The position numbers and the translations under genes were made by a program. The notes beneath the pieces were generated by a model. It searched no databases, was not told the origin of the DNA, and saw only the letters and a list, made by a program, of their open reading frames with translations. Below, piece after piece: positions 49,636 to 58,515 of a stretch of 64,000 nt of DNA (position 1 is its first letter; the number at the start of each line of letters is the position of its first letter). Source of the stretch: Actinomadura sp. CNU-125 (lineage in GTDB: Bacteria; Actinomycetota; Actinomycetes; Streptosporangiales; Streptosporangiaceae); assembly GCF_001942465.1 (NCBI RefSeq), contig NZ_MKJY01000022.1, positions 21,618-85,617 of the forward strand, read 5' to 3'.

Positions 49636-50822
49636 ACGCCCCCGCCGCACCGTTCGACCGGCGGCGGTTCCGTGAAGTCCTCGGCCACTACCCGACGGGC
49701 GTGGTCGTCGTCACCGGGATCGCGGACACCGGCGAACCGGTCGGCATGGTCGTCGGTTCGTTCTCCTCGGTTTCGCTCGACCCGCCGCTGGTGTCCTTCC
49801 TCCCGAGCAAGACGTCGGGCACGTGGGCGCGCTTGCGCACGGCGTCCTCGTTCTGCGTCAACGTGCTCGCCGCCGACCAGGAACACGTCTGCAGGCAGTT
49901 CGCCGCCAAGACCGGTGACAAGTTCACCGACGTCCCCTGGCGGCTCTCCCCGTCCGGCGCACCCCTGCTCGACGAGGCCGTCGCCTGGATCGACTGCGAT
50001 TTCGACGCCGTTCAGGAGGTCGGTGACCACCTGATGGCCCTCGGCCGGGTCCGGGACCTCGGGGTCCTCGACCCGAGGCCCCCGCTGCTGTTCTTCCAGG
50101 GCGGCTACGGCGGGTTCTCGCCGGGCGCGCTCGTCGCGCCTTACGAGAGCGACCTGCTGAACCACATCCGGGTGGCCGACATCGCGCGCGAGCACATGGA
50201 GGCCGTGTCGGCCGACCTCGGGCTCGAATGCTACGCGCAGTGCATCGTGGCGGACGAGATCGTCGTCGTCGCCGGTTCCGCGGGCGCCCGGAAGAACACC
50301 GTGCACGGGCACATCGGCCGCCGGATGCCGTTCGCCCCGCCCTACGGCGCGCTGTTCGTCGCCGGACGCGACGACAAGGCGATCGACGCCTGGCTCTCGC
50401 GGCGCAACCTGCCGCTGGCGGACGAGGACCGGGACCACTACCGGCGCGCGCTCCGGCGGGCGGCGTCCCGCCGATGGTCCATCGCCCTGCGCGCCCCCGA
50501 GCATGACGAGGTCTGGGACGAGATCGACGCGTTCTCCACCGCGCAGCGCACGCCCGAGCTGGAGCGCCGGGTCGGCGCGCTGCTGGAACGGCTGAAGGAG
50601 CACTACGAGCCCGACGCCCTCGACCCCGACCGCCGCCACGATGTCCGCCTCCTGGGCGCACCCGTCTACGGCCGGAGCGGAGACGTCGTGCAGGTGCTCA
50701 CCCTGTTCCAGATGCCGCCGCGGGCGAGCGTCGAGCGGATCGCCTGCTGGCGGGACCGGCTGGTCCGCGCCGCGGACGCGGTCACCGCGGCGATCGGCGG
50801 TCGGCCGCCGCAGGCCCCCTGA
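49632..50822 (+). CDS. Flavin reductase fused to an IclR-effector-like domain
   Basis: 396 residues. Positions 1-165 are a flavin-reductase-like FMN-binding split barrel (VLGHYPTGVVVVTGIADTGE, SSVSLDPPLVSFLPSKTSGT, SFCVNVLAADQEHVCRQFA). The next 190 residues lack a DNA-binding helix-turn-helix but resemble the GAF-like ligand domain of IclR regulators (NHIRVADIAREHMEAVSADL, VAGSAGARKNTVHGHIGRRM, PFAPPYGALFVA). The GTG overlaps the monooxygenase stop. It most likely supplies FMNH2 to the LLM monooxygenase, with the extra domain as a possible metabolite sensor; the latter is inference. It might alternatively be the missing HsaB. Confidence 0.85.
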   Translation: MNAPAAPFDRRRFREVLGHYPTGVVVVTGIADTGEPVGMVVGSFSSVSLDPPLVSFLPSKTSGTWARLRTASSFCVNVLAADQEHVCRQFAAKTGDKFTDVPWRLSPSGAPLLDEAVAWIDCDFDAVQEVGDHLMALGRVRDLGVLDPRPPLLFFQGGYGGFSPGALVAPYESDLLNHIRVADIAREHMEAVSADLGLECYAQCIVADEIVVVAGSAGARKNTVHGHIGRRMPFAPPYGALFVAGRDDKAIDAWLSRRNLPLADEDRDHYRRALRRAASRRWSIALRAPEHDEVWDEIDAFSTAQRTPELERRVGALLERLKEHYEPDALDPDRRHDVRLLGAPVYGRSGDVVQVLTLFQMPPRASVERIACWRDRLVRAADAVTAAIGGRPPQAP

Positions 50823-50882
50823 GAACGACCCGCCGCCCCGCGCGCGCGACGGAATCCCACATCGATGAGGGAGATGAGCCCC

Positions 50883-51620
50883 ATGTCCGCAGAACACGCG
50901 CCCCGAGAACACGCGGTCGTCACCGGCGGCAGCAGCGGCATCGGCCTGGCGGTCGTACGGCGGCTGATGAAGCGGGGCCTCGCCGTGACCGTCCTGGACA
51001 TGCGGCCGCCACCGGACGACCTGACACCGGCGTTCGAGGTCGACGCGACCGACGAGGCGGCCGTCCGGGACGCGCTCGCCGCGGCGGCCCGGGACGCCGG
51101 GACGCCCACCCGCCTCGTGACCTGCCACGGCATCCGCGGCGAGTTCAAACCGGCCCTGGAACTGGACCTCGACGCCTACCGCCGGGTGCTCGACGTCCAC
51201 CTGGTCGGGACGCTCGTCACCGCACGGTCGCTCGTCGCGGGGATGCTGGAGGCCGGCCTCGACGGCGGGTCGATCGTGACCATCTCCTCGACGACCGCCT
51301 ACGGCGGGTGGCGCGACCAGGCCGACTACGGCGTCGCCAAGGCCGCCGTCGAGCAGCTCACGCAGAACCTCGCGATCGAATGGGCACCGCACGGGATCCG
51401 CGTCAACGCGGTCGCGCCCGGGCACACCCTCACCCCCATGGTCCAGGAGATGGTCGACCAGGGGTACGACCTGTCGGCCACCGAGGCGCGGATGCCGCTC
51501 GGCCGGCTGTGCTTCCCGGACGAGATGGCGGCGGCGATCGAGTTCATGCTGCTCGACGCCACCTTCTCGACGGGCGTCCGGATGCCGGTGGACGGCGGGT
51601 GGACCGTGGTCGGCAAATGA
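50883..51620 (+). CDS. SDR family oxidoreductase
   Basis: 245-residue SDR. AVVTGGSSGIGLAVVRRLMK is the cofactor motif, TCHGIRGEF replaces the usual NNAG block (TCHG), TISSTTAYGG carries the Ser and YGVAK the catalytic Tyr-Lys. The TCHG variant is unusual. ATG at 50883 is preferred for the GAGGGAG site; in-frame ATGs at 50865 and 50874 lack one. The stop overlaps the aldo/keto reductase ATG (ATGA). Probably reduces or oxidises an intermediate made by the flavin monooxygenase. Confidence 0.88.
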   Translation: MSAEHAPREHAVVTGGSSGIGLAVVRRLMKRGLAVTVLDMRPPPDDLTPAFEVDATDEAAVRDALAAAARDAGTPTRLVTCHGIRGEFKPALELDLDAYRRVLDVHLVGTLVTARSLVAGMLEAGLDGGSIVTISSTTAYGGWRDQADYGVAKAAVEQLTQNLAIEWAPHGIRVNAVAPGHTLTPMVQEMVDQGYDLSATEARMPLGRLCFPDEMAAAIEFMLLDATFSTGVRMPVDGGWTVVGK

Positions 51621-52489
51621 CGGACGTCCCCCTCCGGCCGCTCGGGGACCTGCATGTCTCCGCGATCGGCATGGGAGCGATGACCCTCACCCAGGTACCG
51701 GACTACGACGAGGAGCGCGGCGTCCGGACCGTGCACGCCGCCCTCGACGCGGGCGTCACCCTCCTCGACACGGCCGACGTCTACGGTCCGGCGGGCGGCG
51801 ACTACGGCGTCAACGAACTCGCCGTCGCCAAGGCGCTCCGGCTGTATCCCGGTTCCACCGACCACGTCGTCGTCGCGACCAAGGGCGGCCACGTCCGCTA
51901 CTTCGACACCGACACATGGTGGATCGACGGCCGACCCGAATGGCTGCGCCGCGCCTGCGAGGCGTCGCTGCGACGGCTCGGCCTGGACGCCCTGCCCCTC
52001 TACATGCACCACCGCCCGGATCCGCGGATCCCGTACGAGGAGAGCATGGGCGGGCTCAAGGAGCTCCACGAGAAGGGGCTGGTCCGGCGCGTGGGGGTCT
52101 CGAACGCGAGCGCCGAGCAGGTCCGGACCGCCCACGACGTGCTCGGCGACGTCCTCGTCGCGGTCGAGAACGAGTACTCGCCGCGGGCGAGGGCCGCCGA
52201 ACCCGTGATCGACCTGTGCGAGGAACTCGGCCTGGCGTTCCTCTCCTGGGGGCCGCTGGGCGGGATGCGCGGCGCCAAAGAGCTCGGAACCCGGTTCGCC
52301 GCCTTCGACTCGATCGCGGCCGCCCGCGGCGTCGGCCCGCAGCGGATCGCCCTCGCGTGGCAGCTCCACCGGTCCCCCTCGATCATCCCGATCCCCGGGG
52401 CGAGCAGGCCCGAGTCCGTCCTCGACTCGCTGGCCGCGGCCGACCTCGTCCTCACGCCCGACGAACTCGGACGACTCAACCGGAAGTGA
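51617..52489 (+). CDS. Aldo/keto reductase
   Basis: 290-residue (alpha/beta)8-barrel NADPH oxidoreductase. The catalytic tetrad is recognisable: Asp and Tyr in TLLDTADVYG, Lys in VVATKGGH and His in PLYMHHRPD. NADPH-binding end: IIPIPGASRPESVLDSL. GMGAMTLTQ is the family start. Translationally coupled to the SDR. Could reduce a ketosteroid or short-chain carbonyl; substrate unknown. Confidence 0.93.
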   Translation: MTDVPLRPLGDLHVSAIGMGAMTLTQVPDYDEERGVRTVHAALDAGVTLLDTADVYGPAGGDYGVNELAVAKALRLYPGSTDHVVVATKGGHVRYFDTDTWWIDGRPEWLRRACEASLRRLGLDALPLYMHHRPDPRIPYEESMGGLKELHEKGLVRRVGVSNASAEQVRTAHDVLGDVLVAVENEYSPRARAAEPVIDLCEELGLAFLSWGPLGGMRGAKELGTRFAAFDSIAAARGVGPQRIALAWQLHRSPSIIPIPGASRPESVLDSLAAADLVLTPDELGRLNRK

Positions 52490-52499
52490 GAAGAGAACA

Positions 52500-54040
52500 G
52501 TGACCACAGAGCATCCGGCCGAGAACGCGGACGTGATCGTCGTCGGTTCCGGCGGAGCGGCCCTCGCCGCCGCCTACACGGCCGCGGCGAACGGGCTGCG
52601 CACCATCGTCCTGGAGAAGACGGAGCACTTCGGCGGCACCAGCGCCTACTCGGGCTCGGGCATCTGGCTCCCGGGCAACCAGGCGCAGCACCGCGCGGGA
52701 GTGCCCGACAGCGTCGAACTCGGCACCGAGTACTTCACGGCGCTCGTCGGAGACCGCACCCCGGCCGAGTTGCAGCGGGCTTACCTGTCCACCGGCCCCG
52801 AACTGGTCGAGTTCCTCGAACGCGACCCGGCCCTCCGGTTCCGGTACCAACCCTTCCCCGACTACTTCGAGGCTCCCGGACGCGTCGAGAACGGCCGGGA
52901 CATCTTCCCCGTGCCGCTCCCCGCCACCGAACTCGGCGACCGACTCGCCCACCTCCGCCCGACCATCGCGCTCGACCAGCACGGCATCGAGCAGGACCGC
53001 GAGAACCTCATCGGCGGCCAGGCGCTCATCGGCCGGTTCCTGCTCGCGCTGGACAAGACCGGCAACGCCGACCTCCGCACCCGCACGCGGATGCGCTCCC
53101 TGATCGTCGAAGAGGGCTGGGTGACCGGCGTCGTCGCCGACGGACCGGACGGGACGACCCGGCTGCGGGCGGCCCGCGGCGTCGTGCTCGCGCGGGCCGC
53201 TTCGAGCGCGTCGACGACCTGCGCGCCCGGCACCACGGGCTGCCCGGCGGCGGCTGGACGTCGACCGCCGCGGGCACCAACACCGGCGACGCGCTCGCCG
53301 CCCTCGAAGCCGTCGGCGCGTCCGTCGACCTGATGGACGAGGCGTGGTGGTGCCCGGCGACGCCCTTCCCGAACGGACGCGCCGAGTTCACCCTCGGGCT
53401 GCGCGGCGGGATCTTCGTGAACTCGGCGGGGGAGCGGTTCGCCAACGAATCCCTGCCCTACGACCGGATGGGCCACGAGATCCGCGGCGGCCACGCCACC
53501 GGCGTCTCCCACATCCCGGTCTGGTTCGTGTTCGACGACAGGTTCGACAACGTGCCCGCGCTGTGCGAGCCGCGCCCGGACCCGGCCGCGTTCCGCGCGG
53601 CCGGCCTGTGGCGTACGTCCGACACCCTCGACGGCCTGGCCGACCTGATCGATGTTCCCGCCTCGGCTCTGGGAAGCACGGTCGACCGGTTCAACGGTTT
53701 CGCCGCCACCGGCGAGGACACCGATTTCCGACGGGGCGAGGATCCGTTCGACCGCTTCTTCGCCGCGGGCGACGGCCCGAACCCGTGCCTGGTCCCCATC
53801 GACCGGGGGCCGTTCCACGCCGTCCAGATCGTCCTCGGCGACCTGGGAACGAAGGGCGGGGCGCGCATCGACGCCGACGCCCGGGTGCTGGACGGGTCCG
53901 GCGACCCGATCCCGGGCCTGTACGCGGCGGGCAACTCGGCGGCGTCCGTCGCCGGGCACGTCTACCCGGGGCCGGGCGTCCCGCTGGGCTCGGGGATGGT
54001 CTTCGGCTACCGGGCCGCCCGCCACCTCCGGTCCGACTGA
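52500..54040 (+). pseudogene. Second KstD-like FAD dehydrogenase, frameshifted
   Basis: FAD flavoprotein of the KstD/fumarate-reductase family. NADVIVVGSGGAALAAAYTA, LEKTEHFGGTSAYSGSGIWL and later segments are in frame to about 53195. From VVLA the match continues one frame over (GRFERVDDLRARHHG, DEAWWCPATPFPNG, FVNSAGERFANESLPY, LGDLGTKGGARIDADARVLD, AAGNSAASVAGHVYPGPG). One base change restores about 513 residues. The C-terminal HVYPGPG holds the Tyr of KstD and Gly at +4. Likely acts on a different ketosteroid or 4-ene position than the intact KstD at 26690. Only a weak GAAGAGA ribosome site precedes the GTG. Confidence 0.83.
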
Positions 54041-54052
54041 CGGAACAAGGAC

Positions 54053-54087
54053 GAAAGGGAGACACCGCCATGCGGTGTCTCCCTTTC
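54053..54087. terminator. 16-bp perfect hairpin, bidirectional terminator
   Basis: GAAAGGGAGACACCGC (54053-54068) pairs exactly with 54072-54087 around CAT. It is 12 bases beyond the KstD-like stop and upstream (in plus sense) of the convergent Ddn/hsa operon end. Confidence 0.8.
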
Positions 54088-54149
54088 ACGTTGAACCACT
54101 GCGCCGTGACCGTCGCCGCACCCGCTCCCGGGCGCGGACCGCCGAAAGG

Positions 54150-54317
54150 TCAGGGGGACGGTTCGAGGACGAAGACCGGGATGTCGCGGTCGGTCTTCTC
54201 CCGGTAACCCTCGTAGTCGGGCCAGACGACGGGCTTGCCCTGCAACGTGTTGCCCTCCGTGCCGCCGGTGCCGGGCAGGCGGCGCCCGCAAGCCGTGATC
54301 GGCCCGGTCGAGGTCAC
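54150..54317 (-). pseudogene. Deazaflavin-dependent nitroreductase (Ddn)-like remnant, centre deleted
   Basis: 55 codons. The first part (GTGGTEGNTLQGKPV) matches the region before the LLTTTGRKSG motif of the F420-dependent Ddn family. It then jumps to VWPDYEGYREKTDRDIPVFV, the Ddn C-terminal motif (Y-P-x-Y-x-x-Y-x-x-x-T-D-R-x-I-P). About 90 residues including the F420-binding motif are missing. The GTG overlaps the hsaC stop (GTGA), so it was coupled to the hsa genes. Confidence 0.7.
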
Positions 54318-55231
54318 TCTCCGGGCGGGGCGAACGCGGCGAGGGGTTCGGAACCGGACCAGTCGTGGCCCCAGTAGCTGTCGGCGGTGATCTCCTCGGC
54401 GGTGTAGTGGGTCTCGTCGACGAGCATGCCTTCGCAGCCGTACTCGATGTCCCAGCCGCCGGGGGCGCGCACGTAGAACGACACCATCTTGTCGTTGGTG
54501 TGGCGGCCGAGGGTGGAAGAGATCGAGAAGCCGAGGCGGTTGACGTTGTCGAGCGCCCGGCCCACCGCGTCCAGGGTGTCGACCTCCACCATCAGGTGCA
54601 CGAGGCCGGGGTCGCCGCCGTGCGGCGCCGGGATGACGGCGAGACTGTGGTGGCGCCGGTTGACGCCCATGAACCGGACGCGGACCGGACCGGCCGGAGT
54701 GTCGGCGGCCTTCATCGCGCCGCGCGGCAGGAACCCCAGGACCTCGGCGTACCACCGCACCAGCTCCTCGCCGGCGGGGGCGGGCAGGACCACGTGTCCC
54801 AGGCCCTCGGCGCCGGTCACGAACTTCTGGTCCAGGCCGAGCCGCAGCGGGCTGTGGTCGAGGACGGGCCCGAAGAACACCTCGACCGGCGTACCGCCGG
54901 GGTCGGTGAAGGAGATGGCGGCCTCGACGTCGCGCTCGGCGGACTCGGCGTGCGACAGCACGGATACCTCGACGCCGGCCTTCTCGACGGCCTCCCGGAC
55001 GGCGGCGAGCGCGAACTGGTCGCGCACCTCCCAGCCGACGGCCAGGACCCGGTCGGCGTCGCCCGGCAGGACGGCGAGGCGGTACCGGCGCTCGTCCATG
55101 CGCAGGTACAGCCCGTCGGGGACCGGGCCGGACCCCTCGGCGAAGCCGAGCCCGTCGATCGCGAGCTCGCGCCAGCGCGGCAGGTCCCGGGTCTGCACCC
55201 GCAGGTACCCGAGCCCTCGTATATGTGTCAC
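54314..55231 (-). CDS. hsaC: HsaC, 3,4-DHSA extradiol dioxygenase
   Basis: 305-residue two-module VOC-type extradiol dioxygenase. Iron ligands by position: His146 (GLGHVVLP), His212 (LVHLMVEV) and Glu256 (WDIEYG), close to the canonical H-H-E spacing; second-shell His194-His195 in NRRHHSLAVIP. It cleaves the catechol ring A of 3,4-dihydroxy-9,10-secosteroid. GTG at 55231 is chosen for AGGAGG four bases upstream; an ATG six codons earlier would contain that site. Downstream of hsaA in the same operon. Intact. Confidence 0.92.
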   Translation of the reverse strand: MTHIRGLGYLRVQTRDLPRWRELAIDGLGFAEGSGPVPDGLYLRMDERRYRLAVLPGDADRVLAVGWEVRDQFALAAVREAVEKAGVEVSVLSHAESAERDVEAAISFTDPGGTPVEVFFGPVLDHSPLRLGLDQKFVTGAEGLGHVVLPAPAGEELVRWYAEVLGFLPRGAMKAADTPAGPVRVRFMGVNRRHHSLAVIPAPHGGDPGLVHLMVEVDTLDAVGRALDNVNRLGFSISSTLGRHTNDKMVSFYVRAPGGWDIEYGCEGMLVDETHYTAEEITADSYWGHDWSGSEPLAAFAPPGE

Positions 55232-55272
55232 TGTGCCTCCTATTGGCAATGGATCCGCCGGTCGGGCGGCGG

Positions 55273-55296
55273 ACTCTCCCGGTCGGTGGGAAACGG
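55273..55296. promoter_or_regulatory. Ring-A/B promoter motif copy before hsaC
   Basis: ACTCTCCCGGTCGGTGGGAA keeps the CTCCCGG-N-C-N-GTGGGA pattern. It lies in the 66-base gap between hsaA and hsaC, about 42 bases upstream of the hsaC start, and could give hsaC its own promoter control. Confidence 0.45.
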
Positions 55297-55297
55297 G

Positions 55298-56482
55298 TCA
55301 GATCATCGAGCGCATGGGCCCCTGCGGGGGCTCGATGTCCAGGTCGGTGAGGGCGGAGACGTGGTAGACGGCGCCGGGGACGTGGATGGCGTGGGCGAGG
55401 CCGACGTGGGCGTCCCGCCAGAACCGCTGGATCGGGTTGTCGACGCGCATCGCGTTGCCGCCCGAGCGGATCACCAGCTCGTTCACCGCGTGCACGGCCC
55501 GCCAGGCCGCCCGGACCTGGAGGCGCCGACCGGCCGCCCGCTCGCCGAACGAGACCTCCTCGCCCGCGGCCGCCTTGTCGTACATGCGGGAGGCGAAGTC
55601 CAGGAGGCGGGTGCGGGACGCGGCGATCTCCTCGGCGGCCTCGCTCATCGCGTACAGCACGTACGGGTCGTCCTTGACCTTGGTGCCGACGATCTGCACC
55701 CGGTCGCGCTGGTACGCCATGTGGTGCGCGAGGACGCCCTCGGCCATGCCGATCACGGCGGAGGTGATGCCGAGGGGGAACGCGCAGGAGAACGGCACCA
55801 GGTAGGTCGGGTTGGTGAGCCCGGCGTCACGGGGCGCGGATCCGTCGATGACCTTGGAGAACTTCATGACGCGGTAGTCGGGGACGAACGCGTCGCGGAC
55901 GATGACGTCCTTGCTGCCGGTGCCCTTGAGCCCGGCGACCTCCCAGGAGCCGTCCACGATCTCGTAGTCGGAGCGCGGCAGGATCAGGTGCAGGCCCTCG
56001 AACGGCTCGGCGGGCTTGCCGTCCTTGTCGCCGAGGATCCCGCCGAGGAAGATCCAGTCGCAGTGGTCGGTGCCGGAGGAGAACTGCCAGCGGCCGTTGA
56101 AGACGTAGCCGCCGTCCACGGGACGCGCGACGCCCATGGGCGCATACGGGGACGCGATCCACGTGTCGGGGTCGTCGCCCCAGATCTCTTCCTGGACCTT
56201 CGGGTCGGCCATCGCCATTTCCCACGGGTGCAGGCCGACGATCCCGGCGACCCAGCCGGTGGACCCGTCCAGCGCGGCGATCCCCATGACGGCCTCGGCG
56301 AACTCCCGCGGGTGCGTCTCCAGGCCGCCGTGCGTCTCGGGCTGGAGCATCCGGATCACGCCGGAGTCGCGCAGCACCTTGGCGGCCTTGTCGTCGAGCT
56401 TGCCGAGCCGCTCGTTGACGGGGCCGAGCGCGCGGATCTCCTCCGCCCGTTCCATGATCGTGTCGAGCACGCGGTTGGTCAT
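55298..56482 (-). CDS. hsaA: HsaA-like flavin-dependent 3-HSA monooxygenase
   Basis: 394-residue monooxygenase with the acyl-CoA-dehydrogenase fold (group D flavin monooxygenase). VIRMLQPETHGGLETHPREF, SPYAPMGVARPVDGGYVFNG, WQFSSGTDHCDWIFLGG, YEIVDGSWEVAGLKGTGSKD and the C-terminal NPIQRFWRDAHVGLAHAI are HsaA-type. It hydroxylates 3-HSA with reduced flavin from a reductase; no separate hsaB lies next to it. ATG at 56482 has GGAG 9 bases upstream; ATG at 56497 is an alternative. Upstream of hsaC, downstream of hsaD. Confidence 0.9.
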   Translation of the reverse strand: MTNRVLDTIMERAEEIRALGPVNERLGKLDDKAAKVLRDSGVIRMLQPETHGGLETHPREFAEAVMGIAALDGSTGWVAGIVGLHPWEMAMADPKVQEEIWGDDPDTWIASPYAPMGVARPVDGGYVFNGRWQFSSGTDHCDWIFLGGILGDKDGKPAEPFEGLHLILPRSDYEIVDGSWEVAGLKGTGSKDVIVRDAFVPDYRVMKFSKVIDGSAPRDAGLTNPTYLVPFSCAFPLGITSAVIGMAEGVLAHHMAYQRDRVQIVGTKVKDDPYVLYAMSEAAEEIAASRTRLLDFASRMYDKAAAGEEVSFGERAAGRRLQVRAAWRAVHAVNELVIRSGGNAMRVDNPIQRFWRDAHVGLAHAIHVPGAVYHVSALTDLDIEPPQGPMRSMI

Positions 56483-56564
56483 CGCCTGTTTCTCCATTGC
56501 TGTCTCAGGTCGGCCGGGGAACGGCCGGGGGCCGGTCCGGGCCGGTGGTGCCGGGGTGGGAAGG

Positions 56565-56581
56565 GGCCGCCGAAGGCGGCC
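56565..56581 (-). terminator. Short GC hairpin after hsaD
   Basis: GGCCGCC-GAA-GGCGGCC, 7-bp perfect stem extendable by two G-T pairs, 46 bases past the hsaD stop on the minus strand. It may attenuate rather than end transcription into hsaA. Confidence 0.45.
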
Positions 56582-56626
56582 TTGCGCGGACGTTCGTCGG
56601 CGCCGCTCTTCGGACGTGCGGCGGAG

Positions 56627-57495
56627 TTAGGCGTCGTCCTCGCGGGTGAGGAACGCCAGGACGGCGCTCTCCCAGGCCTGCTTCTGCTCGATCATCACCC
56701 AGTGCCCGCAGTCGGGGAAGACGTGGACCTCGACGTCGGGGATCGTCCGCATGGGCAGCAGCATCATGTCGACGGGACTGACCCGGTCGTCGCGGCCCCA
56801 GGTGACGAGCGTCCTGGCTTTCAGCTTGTGCAGCATCGCCCAGTACGGGGGCGCGTCGCTCGCGGCGGCGCGGACGCGGCGGCGGCGAACGCCTCCCGGC
56901 CGTACATCCGCCGGGCGCTCGCCAGGGTGTCGGGGTCCGTGGCCTGCTTCCAGCGCTCCTCGATCAGCTCCTCGGTGACCAGGGCCGGGTCGTACACCAT
57001 CGAGTGCAGCCACTGGACGAGCCGCTCGCGGGTGGGGTCCTCGGTGAACTCCATCAACAGCCGGATGCCCTCGCCGGGCGCCGGGCTGAAGATGTTGCGG
57101 CCGATGCCGCCGATGGTGACGAGCCGCCGGATCCGGTCCGGACGGGCCAGCGCCGCCTGGGCGCCCACGATGCCGCCCATCGAGTTGCCGATGACGTCGA
57201 CCCGGTCCAGGCCCAGGCCGTCCAGGAAACGGGTCACCGCGCCCGAAGCCGCCATCATCGGGTGCCGGTCGGTGGCGTCGCTGACGCCGAACCCGGGGAA
57301 TTCGAGGATCAGGCAGCGGAAGCGCGCGGCGAGGACCGGCAGGTTCCCGTGGAAGTTCCGCCAGCCCGTCACCCCCGGCCCGGAGCCGTGCAACAGCAGC
57401 AGCGGCGGGCCGTCTCCGGCCTCGTGATATCGCAGCACGCCCTCGTCGGTGGCGAGCTCACGCGCCGTGGACGCCCAGGTCAGCTCCGTGGTCAT
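56627..57495 (-). pseudogene. hsaD: HsaD, meta-cleavage product hydrolase, frameshifted
   Basis: Alpha/beta hydrolase that cleaves the C-C bond of the HsaC product. The N-terminal frame contains LLLLHGSGPGVTGWRNFHGN and the nucleophile VIGNSMGGIVGAQAAL, and runs to AFAAA near 56870. One frame over it continues ASDAPPYWAMLHKLKARTLV, TWGRDDRVSPVDMML (acid) and FPDCGHWVMIEQKQAW (catalytic His). One base change in the GCG-rich run restores about 289 residues. ATG start of MTTELTW; separated from hsaA by about 145 bases holding only a hairpin. Confidence 0.87.
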
Positions 57496-57561
57496 GTCCC
57501 TCGATCCGCTCGTGGTGGCCTCTCGGGGAACGTAATCGCGGCCGTGCCACGGGCGCTGCAG

Positions 57562-57582
57562 GGTCTCCCGGCCAGTGGGAGG
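57562..57582. promoter_or_regulatory. Ring-A/B promoter motif upstream of hsaD
   Basis: GGTCTCCCGGCCAGTGGGAG is the best copy of the shared palindrome, 67 bases upstream of the hsaD start. Confidence 0.62.
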
Positions 57583-57626
57583 CCGCCCCCGGTGAACCTG
57601 TTTTCGAGGAAGGATGGGGCGCGTAC

Positions 57627-57660
57627 GCGGGCCCGGCCGAAGTGATCGGCCGGGGCCCGC
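57627..57660 (-). terminator. Hairpin terminator after SDR (57678)
   Basis: GCGGGCCCGGCCGA (57627-57640) pairs with 57646-57660 with one bulged base, around AGTGA. It follows the minus-strand SDR stop by about 18 bases and precedes the hsaD promoter. Confidence 0.65.
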
Positions 57661-57677
57661 GCAGTCGGGGCGCGACG

Positions 57678-58436
57678 TCAGGACGTGGTCGTGCCGCCGT
57701 TGAGGCCGATGGTCTGGCCCGTCATCCAGGACGCCTCCTCGGAGGCCAGGTAGGCGACGAGGTGACCGGCGTCCTCGGGGGTGCCGAGGCGCCCCACCGG
57801 GATCGGGTCGGCGAGCTTCTTCACCAGCTCGGGGTCCTTGACGTTGCGGAGGACCAGGCCCAAGGCCACGGTGTTGGCGGTGATGCCGGACCGGGCGTTC
57901 TCCTTGGCGATGTGCCGCATGAACCCGATCGCGCCCGCCTTGGCCGCCGCGTAGGTGGACACGCCGATGTCCAGCCCGACCGTCCCGGCACCGGACGAGA
58001 TGGTGATGACGCGGCCCCAGCCGTTCTCGACCATCGGGTCGAGGGCGGCCTTGCAGCAGTTGAGGACGCCGTACAGGTTGACGTCGATGATCTGCGACCA
58101 GTAGCCGACCGGCATCTCGCGGAACTGGTGCATCTCCATCGTCCGGTCCGGGCCGCCCGTCCCGGCGTTGTTGACCAGGATGTCGACCGGCCGGCCGCGG
58201 TCGGCGACCGCGGCGAACCCGGCGGTGACGGCGTCGAGGTCGGTGACGTCGAACGGCACCGGGAACGCGGCGCCGCCGGTGGCGGTGATCTCCTCGGCGA
58301 CCTCTCGCGCGCGGTCGGGGTGGTAGTCGTTGACCGCCACCGTCGCGCCCTGCCCGGCCAGGGCGCGGGCGATCCCGGCGCCGACGTTCTGCCCGGCGCC
58401 GGTGACCAGCGCGACCTTGCCGTCCAGTTCGAACAT
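57678..58436 (-). CDS. SDR family oxidoreductase
   Basis: 252-residue SDR with an atypical cofactor loop, VALVTGAGQNVGAGIARALA (GxNVGxG instead of GxGIG), NNAGTGG, TISSGAGT and YAAAK (YxxxK). The C-terminus SWMTGQTIGLNGG is normal. AGGAG precedes the ATG. Last gene of the minus-strand operon BVMO 2 - esterase - SDR - SDR, with a hairpin after it. Probably oxidises an alcohol released by the esterase. Confidence 0.9.
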   Translation of the reverse strand: MFELDGKVALVTGAGQNVGAGIARALAGQGATVAVNDYHPDRAREVAEEITATGGAAFPVPFDVTDLDAVTAGFAAVADRGRPVDILVNNAGTGGPDRTMEMHQFREMPVGYWSQIIDVNLYGVLNCCKAALDPMVENGWGRVITISSGAGTVGLDIGVSTYAAAKAGAIGFMRHIAKENARSGITANTVALGLVLRNVKDPELVKKLADPIPVGRLGTPEDAGHLVAYLASEEASWMTGQTIGLNGGTTTS

Positions 58437-58515
58437 GGATGCGTCTCCTGCCTGTTGGAATGCCAGAGTCATACGGAAGCGGGGGCGGCGCGGCCCGTGC
58501 CCGCGCCGGTTCGGG

